Shown: in pieces, positions 37,540 to 46,947 of the stretch
How positions within the stretch are numbered: the stretch's first letter is position 1
Layout of the letters: each line of letters begins with the position of its first letter
Assembly (NCBI RefSeq): GCF_020164495.1
Contig: NZ_JAIQYZ010000001.1
Coordinates: forward strand, 62,001-126,000
Direction: 5' to 3'
Source: Psychroflexus lacisalsi
Lineage (GTDB): Bacteria > Bacteroidota > Bacteroidia > Flavobacteriales > Flavobacteriaceae
Length of the DNA stretch: 64,000 nt
Notes under the pieces: generated by a model
Seen by the model: only the letters and a program-made list of their open reading frames with translations
Told to the model about the DNA's origin: nothing
Database searches by the model: none
Translations under genes and position numbers: made by a program

Positions 37540-37903
37540 ATTTGTGCAACTCCAAAATGCGATAGTGGAAAATAATAATATTGAATTAATTTTTGCCTTG
37601 ATAATAATTTAATTTTAAAACGAAATTATGAATAAATATCTTTAAAGCAAACGTTTTGGATTAATTACATGTTAATCAATTCAAAATAAATTAAAATCCC
37701 TTGTCTGATGATAAATTTTAAAATAAAAGATTAATTCTAGAATAAAATATTAATTTTCAACACTTTGTAATTGGTAATTACTTCTAATTGAATAAATATG
37801 ATGCCGAGGGTTTGTAATTTTTTAATAAGAAAAATAGCGGTGAGAAAATTTTAAAGCTTAAGAATTCAGAATTTTAGGATTAAATTTAAAACTAAATTAT
37901 ATC
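37540..37903. other. AT-rich spacer
   Basis: Apart from the signal-peptide-like codons at 37540-37608, this 364-base stretch holds no ORF, RNA or clear promoter. Small AT-only inverted repeats (for example GTAATTGGTAATTAC near 37767) look like composition effects. Confidence 0.5.
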
Positions 37904-38326
37904 TTAATTTTTTAAAGATTCTAAGGCATACCATAGCCTTTGCTGAGCTTGATTTTGAGAGCCAAAAATACTTCTAAAGATTTGTAATTCTTGATCCAAA
38001 ACAATCCAATGAGGAGTGCCCTCACACTGAAAGTGATTGTAAGTTTCTGCATTTGGATCTATGTAAATATTGAAAGGAGAGGTTTTAGTAGTGAAAATAT
38101 CGAGAATTTCATTTTCAGAAAAAGTTTGATTTCCAAAATTGGTGTGTATGACAATTAAATTTACCTCAGGGAAATCCTTGGTCAACTCATACGCAAACGG
38201 AATAGCCCTTCCAGTACAGCCCATACAATACGTATTATAAAAAAGGAGGAGATTCACTTTTTTCTTTTTCATTAAATTTTTTAAAGTGCGGATTTCGCCT
38301 TTTAGGGTTTTGAGTAGTATATCCAT
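37904..38326 (-). CDS. Thioredoxin-like protein
   Basis: 140 residues, no signal peptide. Thioredoxin-fold pattern with the redox motif NTYCMGCTGRAIPF (Cys34 and Cys37), VNLIVIHTNFG after the second strand, and a cis-Pro-like GTPHWIVLD. The CMGC motif differs from the CGPC of thioredoxin, and the protein appears cytoplasmic; a reductase or peroxide-related role is possible but not shown. It stands alone between the FG-GAP locus and pyc. Confidence 0.85.
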   Translation of the reverse strand: MDILLKTLKGEIRTLKNLMKKKKVNLLLFYNTYCMGCTGRAIPFAYELTKDFPEVNLIVIHTNFGNQTFSENEILDIFTTKTSPFNIYIDPNAETYNHFQCEGTPHWIVLDQELQIFRSIFGSQNQAQQRLWYALESLKN

Positions 38327-38443
38327 ATTTGTTTTAAGATCTATTTTTAATAAGCTTTAAAAACAATTCAAATTTACGAATTGACTAAATTATTTAATAA
38401 CTTTAAAGCCTACCACATTTAATTCAAAATAAACTCAATTATA

Positions 38444-41400
38444 ATGAACATCAAAAAAGTTTTAGTTGCCAATAGAGGAGAAATCGCTATCAGGATTTTC
38501 CGAGCTTGTACAGAAATAGGTATAAGAACTGTTGGTATTTACACTTACGAAGACCGATATTCTTTACATAGATATAAAGCAGACGAATCTTACCAGGTTG
38601 GTGATGATAAGGAGCCCTTAAAACCTTATTTGGACATCGATGAAATCATCCGTGTAGCCAAAGAAAACGGTGTGGATGCAATACATCCGGGTTATGGTTT
38701 TCTTTCCGAAAATGCAAAATTTGCTCAAGCTTGTGCAGATAATGATATAGTTTTTGTAGGTCCTAAAGTCGATGTTTTAAAATCTTTGGGAGATAAAGTG
38801 ACTGCGAAAAAAGTGGCTATTGCCAATGATGTTCCAATTATAGAAAGTAATAAAGAGGACTTAACCTCTTTGGAGATTGCTACAAAAGAAGCTGAGAGGA
38901 TAGGTTTTCCACTCATGCTAAAAGCAGCATCTGGCGGTGGTGGTCGTGGAATGCGAGTGCTTAGAAGCATGGACGAGTTGGAGAATGCTTACAGCGAATC
39001 TAGGCGAGAAGCCAAAAATGCCTTTGGAGATGAAACCGTTTTTCTTGAAAAATTTATAGAAAACCCCAAGCATATTGAAATCCAAATTGTCGCCGACAAT
39101 CATGGAAATATTCTTCACCTTTTTGAAAGGGATTGCTCGGTGCAACGCCGCTATCAAAAAGTGATTGAATTTGCACCATCTAAAGATTTAGATGAAACGG
39201 TAAAAAATAACCTTTATAAGTATGCTGTCAAAATATGTAAGGCAGTAAACTATAATAACATCGGTACTGTTGAATTTCTTGTGGACGATGATGGCAGTAT
39301 TTATTTTATTGAAGTGAATCCTCGAGTGCAGGTAGAGCATACCGTGACCGAAGTAGTGACGGGGATTGATCTAATAAAAACCCAACTTTACATAGCGGAT
39401 AATTTTAAGCTATCAGATGAAGAAATAAAACTTCCAAACCAAGAATCAGTGTCAGTAAATGGATATGCTGTACAATGTAGAATTACTACCGAAGACCCCA
39501 AAAATGATTTTAAACCAGACTACGGAATCATAACGACTTACAGAAGTGCTTCAGGGTTTGGAATACGTCTCGATGCGGGTAGCGTTTACCAGGGAGTGAA
39601 GATTTCCCCGTTTTTTGATTCTATGCTCGTGAAGGTTTCTGCCAGTAGCAGAACATTGGATGATGCGTGTAAAAAAATGCGTCGTGCTTTGGCAGAATTT
39701 AGGGTGCGTGGCGTTAAAACCAACATGGCCTTTCTCGATAATATCCTAAAGGATGCTACCTTTCGAGAAGGTCGGGTGACAGTAAATTATATTAAAAATA
39801 CACCTGAGCTTTTTGATATCAAAGAACCAAGAAACCGTGCAACCAAAATGGTTAACTTCCTTGGAGATGTGACCGTAAATGGAAATCCAGATGTAAAAAA
39901 TACTATCAAGAATCCGAAATTCTTAAAGCCTGAAGTTCCTAAAGTTTCAGCTCAAACGCCTTACCAAAAAGGAACGAAAGACCTGCTGACAGAATTGGGG
40001 CCAGAAGAATTTTCGAAATGGTTGACGAATGAAAAGAAAATTCATTTCACCGATACGACGATGCGCGACGGGCACCAGAGTCTGCTGGCTACAAGAATGA
40101 GGACGTATGATATGCAGAAAGTCGCAGAAAATTTTGCTAAATCTCATCCTGAGGTTTTCAGTATGGAAGTGTGGGGTGGAGCTACATTCGACGTTTGCAT
40201 GCGATTTTTGAAAGAAAACCCATGGGAACGACTCAAACTGTTGAGAAAAGCCATGCCAAATATTTTGCTACAAATGCTTCTAAGAGGCTCTAATGGAGTG
40301 GGGTATACGGCCTATCCAGATAATTTAATCGAACGTTTTGTTACTGAATCTTGGAATAGTGGTATCGATATTTTTAGAATTTTTGATTCTCAAAACTGGA
40401 TGAAATCTATTGCACCTTGCATAGAATATGTAAGAAAGAATACCGGTGGTTTGGCTGAGGCTTCCATGTGTTACACCGGAGATATAATGGATCCTAACCG
40501 AACCAAATACACCTTAAAATATTATACTCAGTTAGCTAAAGATCTGGAAAATGCTGGAGCTCATATTTTGGCTATCAAAGATATGGCTGGTTTGCTAAAG
40601 CCAAATGCAGCCAAAGAATTGGTGTCTGCCTTAAAGTCTGAAGTTAAGATTCCTATTCACTTGCACACCCACGACACTTCGTCAATGCAAGCGTCAACTT
40701 ACCTACATGCGATAGAAGCTGGAGTAGATGTTGTTGATGTCGCCCTTGGTGGATTGTCTGGATTGACGTCTCAACCCAATTTCAATTCTCTGGTTGAGAT
40801 TTTAAAATACCATCCAAGAGAAAATAAACTAGATATTGAAAAGCTGAACGAATATTCCATTTATTGGGAACAGGTGAGAACCTACTATTATCCGTTTGAG
40901 TCTGGTCTGAAGTCTGGAACAGGAGAGGTTTACAAACATGAAATTCCAGGAGGACAATATTCTAACTTAAAGCCACAGGCAGAATCATTGGGTCTAGCTG
41001 ATAGGTTTCATGAGATCACAGATATGTATGCTAAAGTGAATGAACTTTTTGGTGATATTATTAAGGTAACACCAAGTTCCAAGGTTGTTGGTGATATGGC
41101 ACAGTATCTTGTAAGTAATAATTTAAGCATTGAAGATGTTTTGAAAGACGGTGAAAACTTATCTTTCCCACAATCTGTGGTGAGTTTCTTCAAAGGCGAT
41201 TTGGGGCAGCCCGTTGGAGGTTTCCCGGAGAAAATACAGAAGATCATTTTGAAAGGAGAAAAGCCTTACACAGACAGACCCAATGCACATTTGGAACCTG
41301 TTGATTTTGAAAAGGAATTTAAAGAATTTCAAAATATGTTTTCTGAGGACATGGATAGAGTCTTGGAATTTACCGATTTCTTATCGTATAAATTGTATCC

Positions 41401-41896
41401 AAAAGTATTCACTGACGCTTACAACCATCACTTAAAATACGGAAGTGTTTTCAATATCCCTACTAAGAATTTTTTCTACGGTATGGATCCTGGTGAAGAA
41501 ATTGTTGTAGAACTTGATAGAGGAAAAACTCTATTGATTACATTGGTTTCCGTTGGTAGAACCGATGAGGATGGAATGGCTACGGTTTTCTTTAAAGTAA
41601 ACGGACAGACCCGAAATATTCAGGTGAGAAATGAAGGCGTAAAAGTTGAAAAAGTCTCTCATAAAAAAGCAGATAAGTCCGATGAGAAGCAGATTGGAGC
41701 GCCGCTTCAAGGTTCTTTAACGGATATTCTAGTGAAGAAAGGAGACAAGGTCAAGAAAAACCAGCCTTTATTTATTATCGAGGCCATGAAAATGGAAACG
41801 ACGGTTACTGCCAATGCTGAAGGGGAAGTCAGTAATATAGAGTTGAAACCAGGAATTATGGTCTATGCAGACGATTTGGTGGTTGAGCTGAAGTAA
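38444..41896 (+). CDS. pyc: Pyruvate carboxylase
   Basis: 1150 residues, full length for the single-chain enzyme. Carboxylates pyruvate to oxaloacetate with ATP and bicarbonate. Order: biotin carboxylase (about 1-450; KVLVANRGEIAIRIFRA, ASGGGGRGMRV), carboxyltransferase (about 530-830; TDTTMRDGHQSLLATR, HLHTHDTSS), allosteric/PC domain, and biotin carrier with the lysine in IEAMKMETTV at about residue 1115. Cytoplasmic, anaplerotic. Monocistronic, with a terminator. Confidence 0.97.
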   Translation: MNIKKVLVANRGEIAIRIFRACTEIGIRTVGIYTYEDRYSLHRYKADESYQVGDDKEPLKPYLDIDEIIRVAKENGVDAIHPGYGFLSENAKFAQACADNDIVFVGPKVDVLKSLGDKVTAKKVAIANDVPIIESNKEDLTSLEIATKEAERIGFPLMLKAASGGGGRGMRVLRSMDELENAYSESRREAKNAFGDETVFLEKFIENPKHIEIQIVADNHGNILHLFERDCSVQRRYQKVIEFAPSKDLDETVKNNLYKYAVKICKAVNYNNIGTVEFLVDDDGSIYFIEVNPRVQVEHTVTEVVTGIDLIKTQLYIADNFKLSDEEIKLPNQESVSVNGYAVQCRITTEDPKNDFKPDYGIITTYRSASGFGIRLDAGSVYQGVKISPFFDSMLVKVSASSRTLDDACKKMRRALAEFRVRGVKTNMAFLDNILKDATFREGRVTVNYIKNTPELFDIKEPRNRATKMVNFLGDVTVNGNPDVKNTIKNPKFLKPEVPKVSAQTPYQKGTKDLLTELGPEEFSKWLTNEKKIHFTDTTMRDGHQSLLATRMRTYDMQKVAENFAKSHPEVFSMEVWGGATFDVCMRFLKENPWERLKLLRKAMPNILLQMLLRGSNGVGYTAYPDNLIERFVTESWNSGIDIFRIFDSQNWMKSIAPCIEYVRKNTGGLAEASMCYTGDIMDPNRTKYTLKYYTQLAKDLENAGAHILAIKDMAGLLKPNAAKELVSALKSEVKIPIHLHTHDTSSMQASTYLHAIEAGVDVVDVALGGLSGLTSQPNFNSLVEILKYHPRENKLDIEKLNEYSIYWEQVRTYYYPFESGLKSGTGEVYKHEIPGGQYSNLKPQAESLGLADRFHEITDMYAKVNELFGDIIKVTPSSKVVGDMAQYLVSNNLSIEDVLKDGENLSFPQSVVSFFKGDLGQPVGGFPEKIQKIILKGEKPYTDRPNAHLEPVDFEKEFKEFQNMFSEDMDRVLEFTDFLSYKLYPKVFTDAYNHHLKYGSVFNIPTKNFFYGMDPGEEIVVELDRGKTLLITLVSVGRTDEDGMATVFFKVNGQTRNIQVRNEGVKVEKVSHKKADKSDEKQIGAPLQGSLTDILVKKGDKVKKNQPLFIIEAMKMETTVTANAEGEVSNIELKPGIMVYADDLVVELK

Positions 41897-41917
41897 TTAG
41901 TATAGAATAGTATTTAC

Positions 41918-41948
41918 AAAGCCCTTTTCAATTTGAAAGGGCTTTTGT
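41918..41948 (+). terminator. pyc terminator
   Basis: AAAGCCCTTTTCA and TGAAAGGGCTTT pair with one bulged T, 21 bases after the pyc stop; the 3' arm ends in TTTT. Confidence 0.8.
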
Positions 41949-42002
41949 GTTTTAGAAACATAAATACATTTAAGTTTTAATTTTTAAACATCTATCGTAA
42001 AG

Positions 42003-42114
42003 CTTTCAGTTGGGTCTTTATATAAAGCGAGAGGTTGAGGTGAACTTTTGGTTTCAAGTTAACTTGTTCTACATTTCAATTTATCGAAACTCAAAATCAG
42101 AAGAAATTTTAAAA
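42003..42114. repeat. Diverged dispersed repeat, copy 1
   Basis: This spacer stretch is similar to 49242-49354. The best part is a 30-base core at 42085-42114, 27 of 30 identical to 49325-49354 (it includes AAAATCAGAAGAAA); blocks CTTTCAGTTG / CCTTCAGTTG and TTTCAAGTTAACTT / TTTAAGCTAACTT are shared in the same order. It overlaps the last bases of the glycerol-locus outer-membrane gene. Confidence 0.5.
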
Positions 42115-42900
42115 CAAATTAATCGCCACCTGTAAAGCGCCATAATCTTGGAGGTTATTCCACATGGCTGTGGCAGAAACTGGAATTTCGTACTTGTCAA
42201 ATACCTTTAAGGTTTTGGAATAGGTAGCTCCGAAATTATTGAAGCCTGGCCTATCTCCATAAAAATGAGTCTCACTCTTGAAAGAAAAGGCAGCTCCAAC
42301 ATAGAGTCCGAGATTCCAGTCTCTTCCACTTGCAAGAACGTATGAAGCCTCTACATAATTGGTGAAGGCATTCCTCAAATCTCCGCTGGAGGTTATATAA
42401 GTGTCTCTTCCTTGAACGATGGTGCTCCATGAAGTTTGCAATGGAAATTCTTTAAAAGCATAAGTCACAGAGACATCAATAAAATGCGATGTTTCACTTC
42501 TGTCGTAATTGAAAATTTCAGCCTCCGGGAAATCTGTATAGTTGTTGATATCCCAGATGGCAAAGCTCCAGTTTTTAAAATCGTATGATATATAATAGTC
42601 AAACTCTGTGTAGTTACCAGCAAAACCTACGCCACCCCAAAGACCAGCTTTAAAATTTCCATCCTTGGAAACATAATACACATTGGCTGCGGTCATAGCT
42701 TCATCGGTCACTCGATATCCGCGCCACAAGTGCATATTTTTCACAGTAAGGTTGAATTCAAAAGGACGGTAGGTTTTTTTAGTTTGTAAACTGTCTTCCG
42801 GAAGTAGGTCTGGTATTGGTTGATAATCCCCTTGTCCAAACATAAAAGTAGAAGTGCACAGGAATAGAATCAGACCTGATATTCTGATTTTATAAAGCAT
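42109..42900 (-). CDS. Hypothetical outer-membrane protein of the glycerol operon
   Basis: 263 residues with a signal peptide (MLYKIRISGLILFLCTSTFMFGQ). The mature part is strand-rich with aromatic girdle-like ends (FEFNLTVKNMHLWRGYRVTD, FDYYISYDFKNWSFAIWDIN, VSATAMWNNLQDYGALQVAINLF) and a C-terminal Phe, as in barrel proteins; the GYRVTD-type start recalls TorF-type putative porins. It is 12 bases after glpF and last in the operon, suggesting an outer-membrane channel for glycerol or a related compound. That role is inference from position. Confidence 0.75.
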   Translation of the reverse strand: MLYKIRISGLILFLCTSTFMFGQGDYQPIPDLLPEDSLQTKKTYRPFEFNLTVKNMHLWRGYRVTDEAMTAANVYYVSKDGNFKAGLWGGVGFAGNYTEFDYYISYDFKNWSFAIWDINNYTDFPEAEIFNYDRSETSHFIDVSVTYAFKEFPLQTSWSTIVQGRDTYITSSGDLRNAFTNYVEASYVLASGRDWNLGLYVGAAFSFKSETHFYGDRPGFNNFGATYSKTLKVFDKYEIPVSATAMWNNLQDYGALQVAINLF

Positions 42901-42911
42901 AAGAATAGATT

Positions 42912-43643
42912 TTAGCTAAGTATTAAATGAAGAAAAGTGGCAAGGGTTGCACCTAGAAATGGTCCAAGGATAGGAATCCAGCTATACGACCAGTTACTGT
43001 GTGTTTTACCATTAATAGGTAAAAGAAAATGCATAATTCGTGGTCCTAAATCCCGAGCAGGATTGATGGCGTATCCTGTTAATCCTCCTAAAGAAAGACC
43101 AATCCCCCAAACTACAAAAGCAATGGGAAGTGCACCGATTGCACCAAGACCAACTGGGACGCCTTCTTCACTTTGAATTTCCGCACCTGTGATAAAAAAG
43201 ACAGCAATAATAAGAACGAATGTTCCTATAACTTCACTCATCAGGTTTCTGAATGTATTTGGAATTGCAGGATCTGTGCAAAAAATGGCGCGCTTCCCTT
43301 CAGGATTATTTGTAGCATCGAAGTGATCTTTAAAAAGTAAATAAACAGTCCCAGAACCAATCATGGCTCCAATCACCTGAGCTAGAAAATAAACAGGGAC
43401 TTCCTGCCAGGAAAAGCTTCCTTCTAGCGCTAATGCTAAGGTTACCGCAGGATTAATGTGCGCTCCACTGTATGGTGCAGAGACGAAAACGCCAACAAAA
43501 ACAGCAAATGCCCAACCCGTGGTGATGACCATCCAGCCAGAGCCACTACTTTTGGTATCCTTCAAAACACTGCTTGCGACAACTCCTCCTCCGAGGAGAA
43601 TAAGCAAAGCTGTACCTAATATTTCTGCTACAAATGGACTCAT
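42912..43643 (-). CDS. glpF: Glycerol uptake facilitator, MIP family
   Basis: 243 residues, six membrane helices and two half-helices. The two NPA boxes are GAHINPAVTLALA (about residue 63) and GYAINPARDLGPR (about 191); the Asp after the second NPAR box is typical of glycerol facilitators rather than water channels. Lets glycerol diffuse through the inner membrane. Ends 12 bases before the outer-membrane gene and starts 2 bases after glpK. Confidence 0.95.
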   Translation of the reverse strand: MSPFVAEILGTALLILLGGGVVASSVLKDTKSSGSGWMVITTGWAFAVFVGVFVSAPYSGAHINPAVTLALALEGSFSWQEVPVYFLAQVIGAMIGSGTVYLLFKDHFDATNNPEGKRAIFCTDPAIPNTFRNLMSEVIGTFVLIIAVFFITGAEIQSEEGVPVGLGAIGALPIAFVVWGIGLSLGGLTGYAINPARDLGPRIMHFLLPINGKTHSNWSYSWIPILGPFLGATLATFLHLILS

Positions 43644-43645
43644 AA

Positions 43646-45148
43646 TTATTGGTTTTTAGATTTACTCCAGTACTGTAATGCATCAATAGCCCTGTACCAT
43701 CCTTGAATGCCCTCTTTAATGCTTTCCTGATCTTTTGTAGGATAAAACTTCACATCCTCTTCCCAAATGTTTTGAATCTCTTCAATACTTTTCCAGAACC
43801 CAACGGCTAAACCTGCTAAATAAGCGGCACCAAGTGCGGTGGTCTCAATCGTTTTCGGTCTTATAGTTGTTGTATTTAGAACATCCGATTGAAATTGCAT
43901 TAGCATATCGTTAACGCTGGCACCACCATCGACCCGGAGTTCTTCTATATCGATTTCGGAATCGGATTGCATAGCTTTCAAAATATCCATGGTTTGATAT
44001 GCAATGGCATCCAAAGAGGCTCTTGCAATATGCGCATCGGTTGTACCTTGGGTAATGCCAAACATGCTACCTCTTGCGTTTTGATCCCAGTAAGGCGCTC
44101 CAAGTCCCGCAAAAGCCGGGATAAAATAGACCCCTTCCGAAGATTCAACCGAGTTAGCTACATATTCAACATCGCTAGATCGCCTTATGAGGCCAATACC
44201 ATCTCTAAGCCACTGCACAACAGCTCCACCTATGAATATACTGCCTTCCAAAGCGTAATTGGTTTTACCATTGATGCGCCAGGCTACAGTCGTTAATAGT
44301 TTATTGTTGGAGAGTATGGGTTTTTCGCCAATATTCATCAACATGAAACAACCTGTTCCGTAGGTGCTTTTTACCATGCCTTTTTTGGTACACATTTGAC
44401 CAAACAAAGCCGCCATTTGATCACCTCCAATTCCTGCAATAGGGACTTTGGATGCAAATATTGTGGTTTTGGTATGACCATAAACTTCGCTAGAATCTTT
44501 TACTTCTGGCAACATGCTTTTAGGAATATCAAACAATTCCAGCAACTCATCATCCCAATCTAGCGTATGGATATTGAAGAGCATGGTTCGTGAAGCATTA
44601 GTAACGTCGGTGACATGAAGTTCACCTTTTGTGAAATTCCAAATCAGCCAGGTGTCGATGGTTCCCAGCACAAGATCTCCAGCATTTGCTTTTTCTCTGG
44701 CGCCTTCTACATTTTCTAATATCCATTTGACTTTGGTACCTGAAAAATAAGAATCGATGACGAGTCCCGTTTTCTCCTGAATCATTTTTTCTTTGCCTTC
44801 GGCTTTCAATTGATCACAGTAATCTGAGGTTCTTTTGTCCTGCCATACGATGGCATTGTAAACAGGTTGCCCTGTATGTTTGTCCCACACTACTACAGTT
44901 TCTCTTTGGTTGGTGATTCCGATGGCAGCTATATTCTTCCCGTTTAATCCTTTTTTGGTTGTGGCTTCGGCGGCTACACCTGCTTGTTTAGACCATATTT
45001 CGGCAGGATCGTGCTCAACCCACCCTGGTTTTGGATAATGCTGTGCAAATTCCTGCTGAGCAACGGAGTGTATTTCTCCTCTTCTGTTGAATAAAATAGC
45101 TCTTGAACTTGTGGTACCTTGGTCTAAGGCCAAAATGTACTTTTCCAT
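43646..45148 (-). CDS. glpK: Glycerol kinase
   Basis: 500 residues. Phosphorylates glycerol with ATP to glycerol-3-phosphate. FGGY/actin-fold blocks: [20 protein letters not shown] at the N-terminus, [51 protein letters not shown], and [19 protein letters not shown] at about residue 405. Normal length. Middle of the glpD-glpK-glpF operon. Confidence 0.97.
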   Translation of the reverse strand: MEKYILALDQGTTSSRAILFNRRGEIHSVAQQEFAQHYPKPGWVEHDPAEIWSKQAGVAAEATTKKGLNGKNIAAIGITNQRETVVVWDKHTGQPVYNAIVWQDKRTSDYCDQLKAEGKEKMIQEKTGLVIDSYFSGTKVKWILENVEGAREKANAGDLVLGTIDTWLIWNFTKGELHVTDVTNASRTMLFNIHTLDWDDELLELFDIPKSMLPEVKDSSEVYGHTKTTIFASKVPIAGIGGDQMAALFGQMCTKKGMVKSTYGTGCFMLMNIGEKPILSNNKLLTTVAWRINGKTNYALEGSIFIGGAVVQWLRDGIGLIRRSSDVEYVANSVESSEGVYFIPAFAGLGAPYWDQNARGSMFGITQGTTDAHIARASLDAIAYQTMDILKAMQSDSEIDIEELRVDGGASVNDMLMQFQSDVLNTTTIRPKTIETTALGAAYLAGLAVGFWKSIEEIQNIWEEDVKFYPTKDQESIKEGIQGWYRAIDALQYWSKSKNQ

Positions 45149-45200
45149 GCTTAGTGTTTTAAGTTATTGGTTGAGGTTGGTTTAAAAATTTTATCAGTCT

Positions 45201-46778
45201 TTAGATGATATATCCTTTTGCTAGGGTTGTGTAGTCTTGAATTTGTTTATCAATCCATTGCTGATCTTTGCTGAGTTCTTTGGCAAGAATTTCAGCAACT
45301 TTAGGAGCCATTTCAATAGAGCGCTTAGCATCTAGAAAGAGCACGCGAACTCGTCTTGCCAAAACATCTTCAACAGTTCTAGCCATTTCGTGGCGCGCTG
45401 CCCAAAGAACTTCGACGTTTAGGTAGTTTAAATCTGCGTGAATTTTTTCGCCTAAACTCTTTTCTTTTTCTATTAATTTCTGAAGGTGTTCTTGATCGCT
45501 TCCATAGACATAAAGATGATTATCTCTTTCTTCAGTCTTCATGGCTCCGTGGATAAAAAGATGTTCTGTTACACATTCTTTTTTTGGTAAATACCCTAGG
45601 CTAATGACTTTATTTAAAGTGTCTTCTGCCATTTTTCGATAAGTAGTCCACTTACCACCTGTGATAGAGATTAATCCACTATCTGATACTAATATTTTAT
45701 GCCCTCTGGAAATTTCTTTGGTTTTTCCAGTTTCATCTTCAGGAGCGGCGAGTGGTCTTAAACCTGCGTAAATACTTTTGATATCATCTCTTGTAGCCTT
45801 CTTTTCTATAAATCGATTGAAAGTCTCCAAAATAAAATCTACTTCCTTTTCTGTAGCATTGGGTTCGGTGGTGTGATTGTCTACCATCACATCAGTTGTT
45901 CCTACAATGACTTTATCGTGCCAAGGCACAGCAAATAGAACCCTGCCATCATCTGTTTTTGGGATCATGATAGCATCTTCACTCGGCAGAAATTTTTTAT
46001 CAAATACTAGATGTACACCTTGACTTGGCTGTATTCTTTTCTTAGAACCAGGTTTATCCATTTGTAGAATATCATCTGCAAATACCCCGGTTGCATTGAT
46101 AACTGCTTTACTTTTAAAAGTGAATTCTTTTCCGGTTTCTTGATCGATTGATACAACCCCGGAGACTTTGTCACTACCATCTTTTGTTAAGTTTTTGACT
46201 TTAAAATAATTGAGTAACACACCTCCTTTTTCTATGGCAGTTTGTGCAATATTTACAGCTAGCCTTGAATCGTCAAATTGTCCATCTTGGTAACTTACAC
46301 TACCTCTTAACTTATCTTTCTTAATTGTAGGTAACTTACGAATAGTTTCGTTTTTGCTGATATGTTTTGAGCTTCCTAAACTTAATTCTCCAGCTAAAAA
46401 ATCGTAAGCCTTTAAACCTAGAGTATAATAAGGACCTTCCCACCACGTGTAATTTGGAATTAAGAAGGTTTGATTTTTGACCAAATGCGGAGCATTTTGC
46501 TCTAATAGTCCACGTTCTTTGAGAGCTTCTCTAACCAAAGATATATTTGCTTGTGCGAGATACCTTACGCCACCATGAACAAGCTTTGTGCTTCGGCTTG
46601 AAGTTCCTTTGGCATAATCCAACTGTTCAAGAAGAAGTGTTTTATAGCCTCTAGTTGCACTATCCAAAGCAATACCAAGACCAGTGGATCCACCCCCAAT
46701 AATGATGTTATCCCATTCTTCAACTTGCTCTGCTTTATCTATAAGATGATCTCTATTAAATAATTGTTCTGAATTCAT
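45201..46778 (-). CDS. glpD: Glycerol-3-phosphate dehydrogenase (FAD, aerobic type)
   Basis: 525 residues. Oxidises glycerol-3-phosphate to dihydroxyacetone phosphate and feeds electrons to quinones. FAD-binding IIIGGGSTGLGIALDSATRG (about 26-45), the substrate-side RSTKLVHGGVRYLAQ, VIVGTTDVMVDNHTTEPNAT and GLRPLAAPED are the family signatures; a C-terminal DAO_C domain is present. First gene of the operon, divergent from the DeoR-type regulator. Confidence 0.96.
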   Translation of the reverse strand: MNSEQLFNRDHLIDKAEQVEEWDNIIIGGGSTGLGIALDSATRGYKTLLLEQLDYAKGTSSRSTKLVHGGVRYLAQANISLVREALKERGLLEQNAPHLVKNQTFLIPNYTWWEGPYYTLGLKAYDFLAGELSLGSSKHISKNETIRKLPTIKKDKLRGSVSYQDGQFDDSRLAVNIAQTAIEKGGVLLNYFKVKNLTKDGSDKVSGVVSIDQETGKEFTFKSKAVINATGVFADDILQMDKPGSKKRIQPSQGVHLVFDKKFLPSEDAIMIPKTDDGRVLFAVPWHDKVIVGTTDVMVDNHTTEPNATEKEVDFILETFNRFIEKKATRDDIKSIYAGLRPLAAPEDETGKTKEISRGHKILVSDSGLISITGGKWTTYRKMAEDTLNKVISLGYLPKKECVTEHLFIHGAMKTEERDNHLYVYGSDQEHLQKLIEKEKSLGEKIHADLNYLNVEVLWAARHEMARTVEDVLARRVRVLFLDAKRSIEMAPKVAEILAKELSKDQQWIDKQIQDYTTLAKGYII

Positions 46779-46801
46779 TACGTTTAATTTCGAATATAAT
46801 T

Positions 46802-46809
46802 CAAATGTA
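46802..46809 (-). promoter_or_regulatory. glpD promoter -7 element
   Basis: TACATTTG on the minus strand matches TAnnTTTG, 24 bases before the glpD ATG. Confidence 0.5.
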
Positions 46810-46821
46810 ACAAAATATTAT

Positions 46822-46860
46822 TAAAACGAAGTTAAAAGATTAAAATAATAATAAAACGAA
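46822..46860. promoter_or_regulatory. Direct repeats, candidate operator of the DeoR-type regulator
   Basis: TAAAACGAA occurs at 46822-46830 and again at 46852-46860, exactly 30 bases apart (about three helical turns), in the divergent glpD/regulator spacer; the first copy lies in the glpD promoter upstream region. Confidence 0.45.
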
Positions 46861-46921
46861 ACTTTTTGCATCTGTTTTTTCTAGATATTTACTCTTAATG
46901 AGTATTTCGCTACTTATCTCA

Positions 46922-46929
46922 TATATTTG
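46922..46929 (+). promoter_or_regulatory. Promoter -7 element of the DeoR-type regulator gene
   Basis: TATATTTG matches TAnnTTTG. A TTG that could be read as start (46927) lies inside it, so the start codon must be further downstream. Confidence 0.5.
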
Positions 46930-46947
46930 TGCAAAAGCGAAAGAAAA

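Noticed and set aside
46927-46947. TTG start adding seven residues to the DeoR-type regulator
   Set aside because: The TTG lies inside a TAnnTTTG promoter element, so it would not be in the message.
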